From: Anaerozeibacter quisquiliarum
GTDB taxonomy: Bacteria; Bacillota; Clostridia; Christensenellales; Aristaeellaceae
Length of the DNA stretch: 64,000 nucleotides
Direction: 5' to 3' (one strand)
Assembly: GCA_051162045.1 (NCBI GenBank)
Contig: JBISDI010000002.1
Positions within the stretch are counted from its first letter, which is position 1; each line of letters begins with the position of its first letter. Below are positions 47,706 through 57,089 of this stretch, piece by piece. Below the pieces are notes generated by a model. That model did no database searches. It had not been told where the DNA came from and saw only the letters and a program-made list of their open reading frames with translations. Made by a program: the position numbers and the translations under genes.

Positions 47706-49034
47706 ATGAACAAGGTCGTTCAGGAGAGAACCCAACGAACCGAGTGGTACCGCGAGGCGCGGTTTGGCATGTTCATCCACTGGGGGCTGTACGCCATACC
47801 GGCGCGCGGCGAGTGGGTGCGCAGCCGAGAGCAGATGGAGAGCGCACAGTACGACAAATTTCTCGATGAATTCACCTGCGAAAACTATGACCCCCGCGAG
47901 TGGGCGCGGCTGGCAAAGCGGGCCGGCATGAAGTACGCGGTGCTGACCGCGAAGCACCACGACGGATTTTGCCTGTTCGACACCGCCTATACCGACTTCA
48001 AGTCCACCAACGCGCCCTGTAAGCGCGACCTGGTGCGCGAATTCGTCGAGGCGTTCAGGGCCGAGGGCATCAAGGTCGGGCTGTACTATTCGATCATCGA
48101 CTGGCGGCACCCCGACTACCCGCACTACGGCGACAAGTTCCACCCGATGCGAAACAACGAGGCCTATAAAGGCGCAAAGCACGACTTCGACGCCTACCTC
48201 AAGATGATGCATGCGCAGGTGCGGGAACTCTTGACCCACTACGGCCACCTGGATCTGATGTGGTTTGATTTCTCCTACGACAACATGAGCTGCGACACCT
48301 GGAAGGCGGACGAGCTGATCGCCATGGTGCGATCGATCCAGCCGCATCTGGTGATCGACAACCGGCTCGAGGGCAGTTCCGAGAATTCCGGCTCGATCCG
48401 CACGCTCGACCCCACGCCCTATTCGGGCGACTTTGCCTCGCCCGAGCAGATGATTCCGCCGGCCGGGCTGACCGACATAGCGGGCAACCCGATCCCCTGG
48501 GAGGCCTGCGTTACGCTCAACAACCACTGGGGCTATCACGCCCACGACATGCACTACAAGTCGGCGAAGCTGGTCGTGCGCATGCTCGTCGAGTGCGTCA
48601 GCAAGAACGGCAACCTGCTGCTCAACGTCGGCCCCGACGCCACCGGGCGCATCCCGCGCGAATCGGTGGACATCCTGACCGAAGTCGGCCGCTGGATGGA
48701 CGACAATCACGCAAGCATCTACGGCTGCGGCATCGCGGAGCTCAGCAAGCCCGAGTGGGGCCGCTACACGCAGAAGGGCGACACGATCTACGCCCACGTG
48801 ATGGAGGAACAGGCGGGCGCGATCTGCCTCGCCGGCCTCGCGGGCCGGATCGAGCGCATGCGCCTGCTCAAGGATAAATCCGAGGTGGTCGAAACCAGGT
48901 TCTGGAATCTGGCCGAGTATCTCGAGAACGCGTTTTTCTTTTTCGGCAAATCAGCCGAAGATTGCTACCCGCTGCCCGACGAATTAGACACGGTCGTTGC
49001 GATAAAATTGAAGGATGCGCAAAAGTCGCCGTGA
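47706..49034 (+). CDS. Alpha-L-fucosidase (glycoside hydrolase family 29)
   Basis: The enzyme hydrolyses terminal alpha-L-fucose from glycans. The 442-residue protein has the family-29 barrel: FGMFIHWGLYAIPARGEWV, AVLTAKHHDGFCLFDTAYTD and the nucleophile Asp188 in HLDLMWFDFSYD. There is no signal peptide, so it acts on imported fucosylated oligosaccharides, or it lacks a recognisable export signal. ATG 47706 has AAGGAG upstream. It is followed by an importer and leads the operon regulated by the divergent YesM/YesN pair. Confidence 0.92.
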   Translation: MNKVVQERTQRTEWYREARFGMFIHWGLYAIPARGEWVRSREQMESAQYDKFLDEFTCENYDPREWARLAKRAGMKYAVLTAKHHDGFCLFDTAYTDFKSTNAPCKRDLVREFVEAFRAEGIKVGLYYSIIDWRHPDYPHYGDKFHPMRNNEAYKGAKHDFDAYLKMMHAQVRELLTHYGHLDLMWFDFSYDNMSCDTWKADELIAMVRSIQPHLVIDNRLEGSSENSGSIRTLDPTPYSGDFASPEQMIPPAGLTDIAGNPIPWEACVTLNNHWGYHAHDMHYKSAKLVVRMLVECVSKNGNLLLNVGPDATGRIPRESVDILTEVGRWMDDNHASIYGCGIAELSKPEWGRYTQKGDTIYAHVMEEQAGAICLAGLAGRIERMRLLKDKSEVVETRFWNLAEYLENAFFFFGKSAEDCYPLPDELDTVVAIKLKDAQKSP

Positions 49035-49082
49035 AAAAGTGCAAAAAGCGAAAAAATGTATATGGATTAAACCTGATCCATT

Positions 49083-49091
49083 TGCTATGAT
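49083..49091 (+). promoter_or_regulatory. Extended -10 promoter before the binding-protein gene
   Basis: TGCTATGAT lies 36 nt before ATG 49128. An imperfect palindrome TGGAT...ATCCA (about 49063-49080) covers the -35 region and may be an operator. Confidence 0.5.
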
Positions 49092-49127
49092 TGCGCTGTG
49101 ACCGATACTAAGATAGGAGGTTTCCCC

Positions 49128-50414
49128 ATGAAGAAACTGACGGCATTGGTCCTCGCCGCGCTGATGGCCCTCGGCATGGCTTCGCTGGCGTCCGCCGGCG
49201 AGCCGATCGAAATCCGGCTGCTCACGCGTATGGCGGGCACATCGAAGCAGGTGCTGATCTACCAAGAGGTCATCGACAAGTTCAAGGCGGACTACCCCGA
49301 AGTCACGATCATCGACGACTCGCAGGGCGACGAATCGGCCTTCAACAACATCCTGAAGACCGATCTGTCCTCCGGCACCCTGGCCAACATCTTCCGCATC
49401 CAGGGCGTGGCGAACCTCGGCAAGTACATCGACGAGGGCTACCTGCTCAACGTCGAGCCGTTCATCAAGGACGACGCGGTCTGGGGCGGCGGCTTCGCCG
49501 AGGGCGCGCTCAACTACTACCGCGTGCCGGGCAAGGACGGCATCTACGCCGTGCCCTGCGAGGGCGGCCTGATCGGCGTGTATTACAACGAACGCCTGTT
49601 CAAGGAGAACGGCATCGACAAGTTCCCGGAGACCTGGAACGAGCTCAAGAGCGCCATCGCCGTGTTCAAGGACAAGAACATCATCCCGATCGCGCTGGGC
49701 GCGAAGGCCTCCTACATGGCGGGCCATCTGCACAACCAGATCTTCTACAAGTGGCTGGGCACCGACGCCGCCAAGGCGCTGGGCAACCGGACGCTCAGTT
49801 GGACCGATCCGTCGGTCGTAGAAACGCTGGGCTTCGTCAAGGAACTGGTGGACGCGGGCGCGTTCCCGGACGGCTCCGCGGGCCTGAGCGACGACATGGT
49901 GCTGGCCAATTTCCAGAACGGCGAGGCTGCCATGATGATTACCGGCCCCTGGAACATCACCCGTTTCAACGATCCCGAGCTCTGCCCCGAGTATGAGAAC
50001 ATCCGCCTCGCGAAGTTCCCCTACTTCGAGGAGAAGCCCGAGTTCAAGGACAACGACATGCAGATCATCTCTCCCTACATGATTAACGGCAAGCTCGAGG
50101 GCCGCGCGCTCGAACTCACCATCGAGCTGGTGAAGCGTCTGACCAGTTCCGAGACCGCATCCCGCTTCGCCAACGAGGCCGCGCAGCTGATCCCGAGAAA
50201 TGACATCCAAGTCGATCAGGCCAACGTCGATCCGCTGTTCCAGGCCAACGTCGACCTGTGCGCCACCTCGACCGGCGTGGCCGTGGACGTGTTCGACTAC
50301 GATCCGCTGCCCTCCATGCAGGACAAGACCCGCAACGCCTTGGTCGGCATCTTCACCGGCTCCACCCCCGAGCAGGCCGCCGAAGAGATCCAGGCCGAAG
50401 TGGACAAGGGTTAA
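49128..50414 (+). CDS. CUT1 ABC transporter extracellular sugar-binding protein (fucose locus)
   Basis: This is the binding protein of an oligosaccharide importer. The 428-residue protein has a signal peptide ending SLASA before GEPIEIRLL, a type I site without lipobox cysteine. IEIRLLTRMAGTSKQVLIYQ is the mature start. ATG 49128 has AGGAGG upstream; a longer frame from 49098 is not needed. Together with the permeases downstream and an ATPase encoded elsewhere it would take up fucosylated or fucose-derived sugar. The region to the next gene (50415-50694) is hairpin-rich. Confidence 0.92.
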   Translation: MKKLTALVLAALMALGMASLASAGEPIEIRLLTRMAGTSKQVLIYQEVIDKFKADYPEVTIIDDSQGDESAFNNILKTDLSSGTLANIFRIQGVANLGKYIDEGYLLNVEPFIKDDAVWGGGFAEGALNYYRVPGKDGIYAVPCEGGLIGVYYNERLFKENGIDKFPETWNELKSAIAVFKDKNIIPIALGAKASYMAGHLHNQIFYKWLGTDAAKALGNRTLSWTDPSVVETLGFVKELVDAGAFPDGSAGLSDDMVLANFQNGEAAMMITGPWNITRFNDPELCPEYENIRLAKFPYFEEKPEFKDNDMQIISPYMINGKLEGRALELTIELVKRLTSSETASRFANEAAQLIPRNDIQVDQANVDPLFQANVDLCATSTGVAVDVFDYDPLPSMQDKTRNALVGIFTGSTPEQAAEEIQAEVDKG

Positions 50415-50694
50415 GGCCAGTCACGCGAATCCGCCTGCGGGCGTATCCGCGTGAGAGGGGTTCGAGGACGGCACCTGAAACCCTGCGGGGTTTCCGGGCG
50501 GTGCCGGGATCGGGTGAGCATTTCGCTCCGGCGAAATGCCGCCCGCCCCGGCGTACATGCCGCCGGTACGATTGGACATGGAGGGCCTCGGCCCTCCAAC
50601 CCTCCCAGGGAGGTTCGTCCGCAATTTCCCTGGGGCTACACGCGCCTAAATAGGCCGTGTAGCCCTAACCTATAAAGAAGAGGGGTTACCCTGC
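50415..50694 (+). other. Hairpin-rich spacer between binding protein and permease genes
   Basis: No gene is seen. At least three stems are present: GCATTTCGC/GCGAAATGC near 50517, GGAGGGC/GCCCTCC near 50580, and GGGCTACACG/CGTGTAGCCC at 50633-50665 with an extra inner stem GCCTA/TAGGC. They probably set the ratio of binding protein to permeases by stabilising or partly terminating the message. Confidence 0.55.
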
Positions 50695-51579
50695 ATGCAC
50701 ATGAAAACCTCCCGGGCCAGGCTGTTCGCCGCCTGCTTCCTGCTGCCGGCGCTGCTGGTCTACATCGCGTTCCAGATCGTGCCCTTGATCGGCGCGGTCT
50801 ACTTCGCGCTCGCCCGCTGGGACGGCATCGCCGGCTCCGAGGTTACATTCGTGGGCCTCAAGAACTTCATCAACCTGTTCAGGGACAAAGCCTTTCTGCT
50901 GGCGCTCAAGAACATGGCCGTCATGGTCGTCGGCAGCGTCGTGTTTCACACGCCGATCGCGCTGCTGCTGGCTGTGGCGCTGCAAGCCACCAAGCGCGGC
51001 TTCCGGCTGTTCAAGGCCATATACTTCATCCCCACCGTGTTCCCGTTGACCGCGATCGGCCTGATGTGGATGTTCGTGTTTATGCCCAACGGCGCCTTGA
51101 ACGCGCTGCTTAAGAACATCGGTCTGACGTTCCTCGCGCAGAACTGGCTGATCGACAAGGCCACCGCGATGAACACCATCACATTCGTCAACATATGGGC
51201 GGGCATCGGCTACTACATGGTGATCCTGCTCGCCGGGCTCACCACGATCTCGCCCGACATCTACGAGGCCGCCGAGATCGACGGCGTCAACGCCACGCAA
51301 AAGCTGTTTCAAGTCACCGTCCCGATTCTCAAACCCACGCTCGTCATGTGCATCTTGATGGACATCATGGGTTCGATCAAGGTGTTCGACCTGGTGTTCG
51401 CCATGACCGGCGGCGGCCCCAACGGCCTGACCAACTTGCCGACCACGCTCATGTATCAGGAGGCCTTCCTGTACGATCACTACGGCGTCGGCAGCGCGAT
51501 CGGCGTCGTAATCATGCTGATTTGCCTGACCGCGACGGGATTGACCGAGGCCCTCGGCAAAAAGAGCAACCGGGACTAA
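50695..51579 (+). CDS. CUT1 ABC transporter permease (MalF/UgpA type)
   Basis: This is a membrane subunit of the fucose-locus importer. The 294-residue protein has six predicted spans and the EAA loop EAAEIDGVNATQKLFQVTVP. Start ATG 50695 has GAGGGG about 9 nt upstream; ATG 50701 is also possible. The next permease starts 16 nt after its stop. Confidence 0.92.
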   Translation: MHMKTSRARLFAACFLLPALLVYIAFQIVPLIGAVYFALARWDGIAGSEVTFVGLKNFINLFRDKAFLLALKNMAVMVVGSVVFHTPIALLLAVALQATKRGFRLFKAIYFIPTVFPLTAIGLMWMFVFMPNGALNALLKNIGLTFLAQNWLIDKATAMNTITFVNIWAGIGYYMVILLAGLTTISPDIYEAAEIDGVNATQKLFQVTVPILKPTLVMCILMDIMGSIKVFDLVFAMTGGGPNGLTNLPTTLMYQEAFLYDHYGVGSAIGVVIMLICLTATGLTEALGKKSNRD

Positions 51580-51595
51580 GGAGGCCGTTATTATT

Positions 51596-52423
51596 ATGAA
51601 GAAGAATGTTGCCGGGACCGTCGGACGGGTGTCGTTCATGGTTATCTGTGCGGCGCTGTTCGTCTCGCCGCTCCTGTTCACGCTGCTCTCGTCGTTTAAA
51701 AACAACCGCGAAATCTTCACCGCGCCGTTTTCCATGCCCGCCGCGTGGCGGTTTGAAAACTATGCGACCGCCTGGAAGCAGGCCAACATCGGCCAGTACT
51801 TCTTCAACAGCATCCTGCTCGCGGTCGCGACCGTCGCGCTGCTGGCGCTTTTATGCTCGATGGCCGCCTTCGTCATCGCGCGGTTCCGGTTCAGGTTTGG
51901 CCGCTTGATCCTGGTGTTCTTCATGATCGGCATGATGGTGCCCATGCACACGGTGCTGGTGCCGATCGCCTACATGATCGGGCTGTTCAAGCTCAAGAAC
52001 AACCTGTTCGTGCTGATATTGCTGTTTACGGCGTTCTCGATCCCGTTCACGATCATGGTGCTGACCAATTTCATGGGGCAGATCGAGGGTGCGCTCGAGG
52101 AGGCCGCCGTGATCGACGGAGCCGGCTACGCGCAGATCTACCGCCACGTCGCGCTGCCGCTCAGCGTGCCGGCGCTGGCCACCGTGTCCATCTTCAACTT
52201 CCTGGGCGCGTGGAACAACGTGCTGTTCCCGCTGTTGTTCATCAACGATCGGCGGCTGAAGCCCATATCGTTGGGCTTGCTCAGCTTTAATGGCGAGCGC
52301 GGTTCGGAGTACGCGCCGCTGATGGCCGCGATCATCATCACGGTGTCGGTGCCGCTCGCCATCTACCTGCTGTTCCAGGAGAAGGTGGAAGGCGGCTTGA
52401 GCGCGGGGGCGGTGAAAGGGTAG
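51596..52423 (+). CDS. CUT1 ABC transporter permease (MalG/UgpE type)
   Basis: This is the second membrane subunit of the fucose-locus importer. The 275-residue protein has six predicted spans and the EAA loop EAAVIDGAGYAQIYRHVALP. AGGAGG precedes the start at 51596. The transglutaminase-like gene begins 3 nt after its stop, so all are in one operon. Confidence 0.92.
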   Translation: MKKNVAGTVGRVSFMVICAALFVSPLLFTLLSSFKNNREIFTAPFSMPAAWRFENYATAWKQANIGQYFFNSILLAVATVALLALLCSMAAFVIARFRFRFGRLILVFFMIGMMVPMHTVLVPIAYMIGLFKLKNNLFVLILLFTAFSIPFTIMVLTNFMGQIEGALEEAAVIDGAGYAQIYRHVALPLSVPALATVSIFNFLGAWNNVLFPLLFINDRRLKPISLGLLSFNGERGSEYAPLMAAIIITVSVPLAIYLLFQEKVEGGLSAGAVKG

Positions 52424-52426
52424 CGT

Positions 52427-54943
52427 ATGTATACGACCGATTTTGATTTCGATCTGGGCGAGGCGCTTCACCGTCTCGCCCGCGCGGGCATCAATACCTC
52501 GGCAATCGAGGCGGCGTTCGCCGGGCTTGACCGGGCCCACCGGGGCGCGGCGGCCTTTCTCTATCAAACCATGCCGCTCAGCGACGCCGTCAACTACCCG
52601 CCCTCGGTCATCCTCGACTACGTCTGCAACGGCGTGGCGATTGCTCGCGGGGCGCTCGGCGCGCGGATTCCGAAGGACATCTTCTTACATTATGTGCTCT
52701 GCCACCGGGTCAACACCGAGGAGCTCTCCCCCTGCCGAAGCGTGTTCGCGCAGGCGCTGGCAACGCGCGCCGCGGGCCTTACCATGATAGAGACCGCGCT
52801 CGAAGTCAACCGCTGGTGCGGCGAGGCGGCGTCCTACCACCAGGCCGACATCCGCACCGCCTCGGCGCTGACCGTGTACCGCTCGGGCTACGGCCGCTGC
52901 GGCGAGGAATCGACTTTCGTCACCCAGGCGCTGCGCAGCGTCGGCATCCCGGCGCGGCAGGTGTACGCGCCTCATTGGTCGCACTGCGACGACAACCACG
53001 CCTGGGTGGAATGCTGGTGCGACGGGGTCTGGCACTTCCTGGGCGCGTGCGAGCCCGAGTCGGCGCTCGACCGCGGCTGGTTTGTGCGCGCCTCCTCGCG
53101 CGCCATGCTCGCGCACGCGCGCTGCTTCGGGGAAACAGAGCTGCCCGGCGGCGAGCAAACGCAGCGGATGGGCCTGGCGCGCGCCTACAATCAAATCGAA
53201 CGCTACGCCCGCGTCCGCCGCCTGACGGTCACCGTGCTGGACGAGGCGGGCCATCCGGCCGCGGGCGCGCGCGTGCAGCTTGATGTGCTCAACTACGCGG
53301 CCTTCCGCCCGATCGCGGTGATGACCGCCGACGCGCGCGGCCAAGCGAGCATCACGGTGGGCAAGGGGTCGCTGCTGCTGACCGCCGTGCAAGGCGAGCG
53401 GCGGGGCGAGGCGCTGGTCGATCCGGACGACACCCGCGCACAAATGACGCTCGGCGTCCATTTGCCCGAGGATGAGGGCTTCATGTTCTACGCGCCGGCG
53501 GAGTCCGACGTGAACGTCGCGGCCGGCCCGGCCGACGAGCGGGCGCGCACGGCCGCGCTGGCGGCGGCCGTGCGCGCGAAGCACGACGCGAAGCGCGCGG
53601 ACTTTGCCGAACGGGCGCGCACCGAGGGTGCGACGCTGGGCGCCTTCAAACAGGCGGACGCGCTCAGGCGGGCGCTGAGCCTGGCCTACGGCAACGAGGG
53701 CGAGCTGACCGCCTTCCTGCGCAAAGGCCCGGCCACCGCCGATCTGCGCGCGGCGCTGCTGCTGTCGCTCAGCGACAAGGACTTCTGCGACGCGCGCGCC
53801 GACGTGCTGAACCGCCACCTCGAGGCCGCGCTGCCCTACCGGGATCAATACCCCGAGGACGTCTTCGTCCGACACGTCGCCTGCCCGCGCATCTGGTTCG
53901 AGCCGCTGACCGACTACCGGCGAGACCTCAAGTCACTGCTGCCCGCGCGCGAACAGGATCAAATGCGCCTGGATCCGGGCCGCATCCGCGCCTACGTCGA
54001 GCGCCATGTCAAGGGCATGCCGGACGAGGAATACCCCGGCCTCGTCACCTTGCCGGCCGCCTGCCTGCGGTCGGGCGCAGGCAGCCCGCTGTCGCGCGAC
54101 ATCCTGTGCGTCGCGATCGCGCGCACCTTAGGCGTAGCGGCCTACATCGACAGGGTCGACGGCTCCGTGGTATACTACCGGGGGCAAGACCCCGTGCCTG
54201 AGCGCGGCGACGCGGCCGACGGCGTGCTGCTGCTGACCGCCGGCGCGGAGGGCGCTTGGAGTTACGAGCGCAACTGGACGCTCTCGAGGCTCGCGGACGG
54301 ACGCTTCCAGCCGCTCGACCTGGCGAACGCGTCCTGGGCCGACGGCGCGCTGCGCTTGAACCTCGCCGCCGGGCGGTACCGGCTGCTCACGGCGGGCCGC
54401 CTGCCCAACGGCCATCAATGCGCGCGCCAATCGATGATCGAGGTTCGCCCCGGCCGGCAGTCGACGGCCCGACTGTCGCTCTACAGCGTCGATCTGAGCG
54501 AGATGCTATCGTGCCTGCCGCTGCCGGATTTTGCGTTGCGTTGCGCGGACGGCGCGATCGCGCTTCGAGACATCGCGGCGCGCTCAGGCGGCGTACTGAT
54601 CTGGCTGAAGAGCGCCGAGGAGCCCAGCGCGCACATCCTGAACGAGCTATACGAGCACCGCGCGGCCTTCGCGCCCTACGCGCAGCAGCTGCACCTGATC
54701 CTGTTTGACGAAAGGGACGCGGCCGATCCGCTGGTGGCTCGGTTGCGCGAGGCGCTGCCCGGCATCCGCCTGTGCCATGCGGACAACGACGCGGACGTGC
54801 ATACGCTTGCGCGCCGGGTCTACCTCGAGCCGGGCGTTTATCCGCTGGTCATCTGCACGGGCGGGAAGGGAGAGGCCGTCTACAGCACCTGCGGCTACAA
54901 CGTGGGCACGGCGGACATGCTCGCGCGCATCCTCGCCCGATAA
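52427..54943 (+). CDS. Transglutaminase-like protein of a glycan-use operon
   Basis: This 838-residue cytoplasmic protein has a transglutaminase-like core at about 130-220: Cys158 (GRCGEES), His191 (DDNHAWVE) and an acidic GACEPE in place of the usual aspartate. It may cut amide bonds, for example freeing glycans or glycopeptides. Next is a beta-domain with LTVTVLDEAGHPAAGARVQL, then a long helical part, and a C-terminal thioredoxin-like segment (GVLIWLKSAEEP, LHLILFDERDAADPL, PLVICTGG) without a CxxC. It is coupled to the permease gene upstream (3-nt gap). Similar proteins occur in glycan loci of gut bacteria; the substrate is unknown. Confidence 0.8.
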   Translation: MYTTDFDFDLGEALHRLARAGINTSAIEAAFAGLDRAHRGAAAFLYQTMPLSDAVNYPPSVILDYVCNGVAIARGALGARIPKDIFLHYVLCHRVNTEELSPCRSVFAQALATRAAGLTMIETALEVNRWCGEAASYHQADIRTASALTVYRSGYGRCGEESTFVTQALRSVGIPARQVYAPHWSHCDDNHAWVECWCDGVWHFLGACEPESALDRGWFVRASSRAMLAHARCFGETELPGGEQTQRMGLARAYNQIERYARVRRLTVTVLDEAGHPAAGARVQLDVLNYAAFRPIAVMTADARGQASITVGKGSLLLTAVQGERRGEALVDPDDTRAQMTLGVHLPEDEGFMFYAPAESDVNVAAGPADERARTAALAAAVRAKHDAKRADFAERARTEGATLGAFKQADALRRALSLAYGNEGELTAFLRKGPATADLRAALLLSLSDKDFCDARADVLNRHLEAALPYRDQYPEDVFVRHVACPRIWFEPLTDYRRDLKSLLPAREQDQMRLDPGRIRAYVERHVKGMPDEEYPGLVTLPAACLRSGAGSPLSRDILCVAIARTLGVAAYIDRVDGSVVYYRGQDPVPERGDAADGVLLLTAGAEGAWSYERNWTLSRLADGRFQPLDLANASWADGALRLNLAAGRYRLLTAGRLPNGHQCARQSMIEVRPGRQSTARLSLYSVDLSEMLSCLPLPDFALRCADGAIALRDIAARSGGVLIWLKSAEEPSAHILNELYEHRAAFAPYAQQLHLILFDERDAADPLVARLREALPGIRLCHADNDADVHTLARRVYLEPGVYPLVICTGGKGEAVYSTCGYNVGTADMLARILAR

Positions 54944-54960
54944 GATTTGGAGGTTTTACC

Positions 54961-55704
54961 ATGACCGGCTATACCTTGGAAGTGTGTGTCGACAGCCTCG
55001 AATCGGCCATGGCGGCGGTGAACGGCGGCGCTACGCGCCTCGAGCTGTGCGCAAACCTCGTCATCGGCGGCACGACGCCCAGCGTCTTCCTGCTGCGGGA
55101 GATCCGCAAGCGCTCGGATATCCCGATCAACGCCATTATCCGGCCCCGGTTCGGCGACTTCTGCTATTCGCCGGCCGAGCTCAACATCATGGTGGGTGAG
55201 ATCGAATGCTTCCGGCATGAACGGGCGAACGGCGTGGTAATCGGCGCGCTGACCCCCGACGGCGGTCTGGACGAGCAGGCGATGCGCGCGATGATCGGGG
55301 CGGCGGGCGGCCTGTCGGTCACGCTGCATCGGGCATTCGACATGTGCCGCGACCCGTTCGCGGCGCTGCGCGCGGCCAAGGCGCTCGGCGTTGCCACCGT
55401 GCTGACCTCGGGCGGGCGCAACACCGCCCTTGACGGCGCGCCGCTGCTCAAGGAGTTGGGCGCTCTGGGCCTCGTGGACATCATGGCGGGCGGCGGCGTG
55501 AATGCGGAAGTCATCACGAAGCTCCGCCCTCTGACCGGTCTGACGAGCTACCACATGTCGGGCAAGGCGGTGGTTGACAGCCCCATGCGCCACCGCAACC
55601 CGCACGTCAGCATGGGCCTTCCCTCCCTCAGCGAGTATCAGCTTTGGCGCACCGACGAGCAGCGCGTCCGCGCGGCGCGGTCGGCATTGGATGCGCTTGC
55701 ATAG
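54961..55704 (+). CDS. cutC: CutC family protein
   Basis: This 247-residue TIM-barrel protein of the CutC family was first linked to copper homeostasis, though its enzyme role is not settled. Recognisable parts are LEVCVDSLESAMAAVNGGAT, INAIIRPRFGDFCYSPAEL, VTLHRAFDMCRDP and the C-terminal GLTSYHMSGKAV. The ATG at 54961 has GGAGG upstream; the frame extends into the transglutaminase gene without a better start. In some glycan operons CutC genes accompany sugar transporters, so a carbohydrate role is possible. It is the last gene of the operon. Confidence 0.85.
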   Translation: MTGYTLEVCVDSLESAMAAVNGGATRLELCANLVIGGTTPSVFLLREIRKRSDIPINAIIRPRFGDFCYSPAELNIMVGEIECFRHERANGVVIGALTPDGGLDEQAMRAMIGAAGGLSVTLHRAFDMCRDPFAALRAAKALGVATVLTSGGRNTALDGAPLLKELGALGLVDIMAGGGVNAEVITKLRPLTGLTSYHMSGKAVVDSPMRHRNPHVSMGLPSLSEYQLWRTDEQRVRAARSALDALA

Positions 55705-55775
55705 GCATTGGGATTGGGTGCAAATTCGGGGAATCATCGGCCTCCTGACAAAGCAGAAGTGCATATTTCGGCAAC

Positions 55776-55895
55776 ACTTGAACGCCAATTCCGGGATTAC
55801 TTGAACACCGCAACGGCGTGATTTGAACGCAAGGACGGCGGTATTTGAACGGCGGGACGGAGACACTTGAACGCCGGAACGGAAATACCTGAACA
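55776..55895 (+). repeat. Six 22-bp-spaced repeats at the left IS end
   Basis: ACTTGAACG-type 9-mers start at 55776, 55799, 55821, 55843, 55865 and 55887. The 22-23 bp spacing places them on one face of the helix, as expected for an array of transposase-binding sites. Confidence 0.8.
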
Positions 55896-55958
55896 CCTCT
55901 TGCCGCGAGCTGGAAATACAGCTATTCTTCCGCCAGTACAGAGGCGGAGGAAGGCGGA

Positions 55959-57089
55959 ATGAGGAGAACGGGGATGGACAAGGCACGCGAAATTCTACGG
56001 CAGCACTTCGAGGTGGGACTAAGCCAACGCGAGATTGCGGATTCGGTAAAGGTGTCGCTGGGGACGGTATCCGGAATTCTGGCGAAGGCACGTGCGGCGG
56101 GGATCGGCTATGCTGTGAAGCTGAGCAACGTCCACTCGTTTGAGTACTTTGGCGGCGTTCCCCGGATTATCGTCCCGTACAATACGAAGACCGCTGTTTC
56201 GAAGATCGATTTGCATGATCCGGAAGCGAACCGGACTTACGCGGACATGGCGCGGCACTACGGAGCGGCGATCGTCCCGGCGCGGGTTCGGAAGCCGAAG
56301 GACAAGGCGCCGGTGGAAACGGGTGTGCAGATTGCCGAGCGGCGGATCATCGCAAAGCTGAGGGACCGACAGCTTCACGGCTTTGACGAGGTGTGGGAGG
56401 CGGTCCGCGACGAATTGGAGGAAGTGAACCGCAAGCCGTTCCAGAAGCTTCCGGGGAGCAAGCTGTCCGTTTTCAGGGAGACGGAACAACCCCAGTTGCG
56501 TCCGCTGCCGCCCACCCGCTACGAATGCGCGGACTGGAAACAGGTCCGGGCGGGCATGGACTGCCACGTCCGGTATGACGGGCATTTCTACAGCGTTCCA
56601 TACCTCTACGCGGGCAAGCGGTTGGAACTGCGGGCGACGGCGGGCGCCATGGAGGTATTCTGTGACCACGAGCGGATCGCGTCCCACATCCGCAGTTACG
56701 CCAGCCAGGTTCGGTATGTTACGCTGCCGGAGCACATGCCGTCCAACCATCGCGCCGTGGCGGACTGGACGCCGGAGCGATTGGAAGCGTGGGCCCGGAA
56801 GTTCGGTCCCGACACCCACGACTACATCCGCTTCCTCATCCTGAGGAGGGAGCATCCGGAACAGGCGTTCAAGACGTGCGCGGGTATCCTGCGCATGGGC
56901 GAATCGCTGTCCGCCACCGGCATGGAGGCCGTGTGTCGCGCGGCGAAGGAGAAGAACGTGTTCACCTACAAGTACTTCAGCATGCTGTTCAAGCGCATGG
57001 CTTCGGAACGGGACAAAAGACCGTCCGCGCCGATCCGGCATGAAAACCTGCGCGGAGGCAGCTATTACGGGGGTGACGCGAATGCTTGA
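55959..57089 (+). CDS. istA: IS21 transposase IstA, internally deleted
   Basis: This is an IS21-family transposase relative of 376 residues; family members are about 500. The helix-turn-helix (GLSQREIADSVKVSLGTVSG) is joined at residues 51-58 to HSFEYFGGVPRIIVPYNTK, which normally comes well into the DDE domain, so roughly 140 residues including the first catalytic Asp are missing. The second Asp (family VPDN) is Tyr74 (VPYN). Glu120 (APVETG) remains. The C-terminal part (SVPYLYAGKRLELRATAGAM, HMPSNHRAVADWTPERLEAW) is intact. The frame is open throughout. Transposition would need a full IstA from elsewhere. Confidence 0.82.
   Translation: MRRTGMDKAREILRQHFEVGLSQREIADSVKVSLGTVSGILAKARAAGIGYAVKLSNVHSFEYFGGVPRIIVPYNTKTAVSKIDLHDPEANRTYADMARHYGAAIVPARVRKPKDKAPVETGVQIAERRIIAKLRDRQLHGFDEVWEAVRDELEEVNRKPFQKLPGSKLSVFRETEQPQLRPLPPTRYECADWKQVRAGMDCHVRYDGHFYSVPYLYAGKRLELRATAGAMEVFCDHERIASHIRSYASQVRYVTLPEHMPSNHRAVADWTPERLEAWARKFGPDTHDYIRFLILRREHPEQAFKTCAGILRMGESLSATGMEAVCRAAKEKNVFTYKYFSMLFKRMASERDKRPSAPIRHENLRGGSYYGGDANA

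Noticed and set aside
54772..54960. Longer N terminus for CutC
   Set aside because: It overlaps the transglutaminase-like gene; the family starts at the ATG at 54961, which has GGAGG upstream.
55776..55895. Regularly spaced repeats that might be a CRISPR array
   Set aside because: The repeats are only 9 bp with 13-14 bp between, spacers are too short, there are no cas genes, and inverted copies lie at the other end of the IS.
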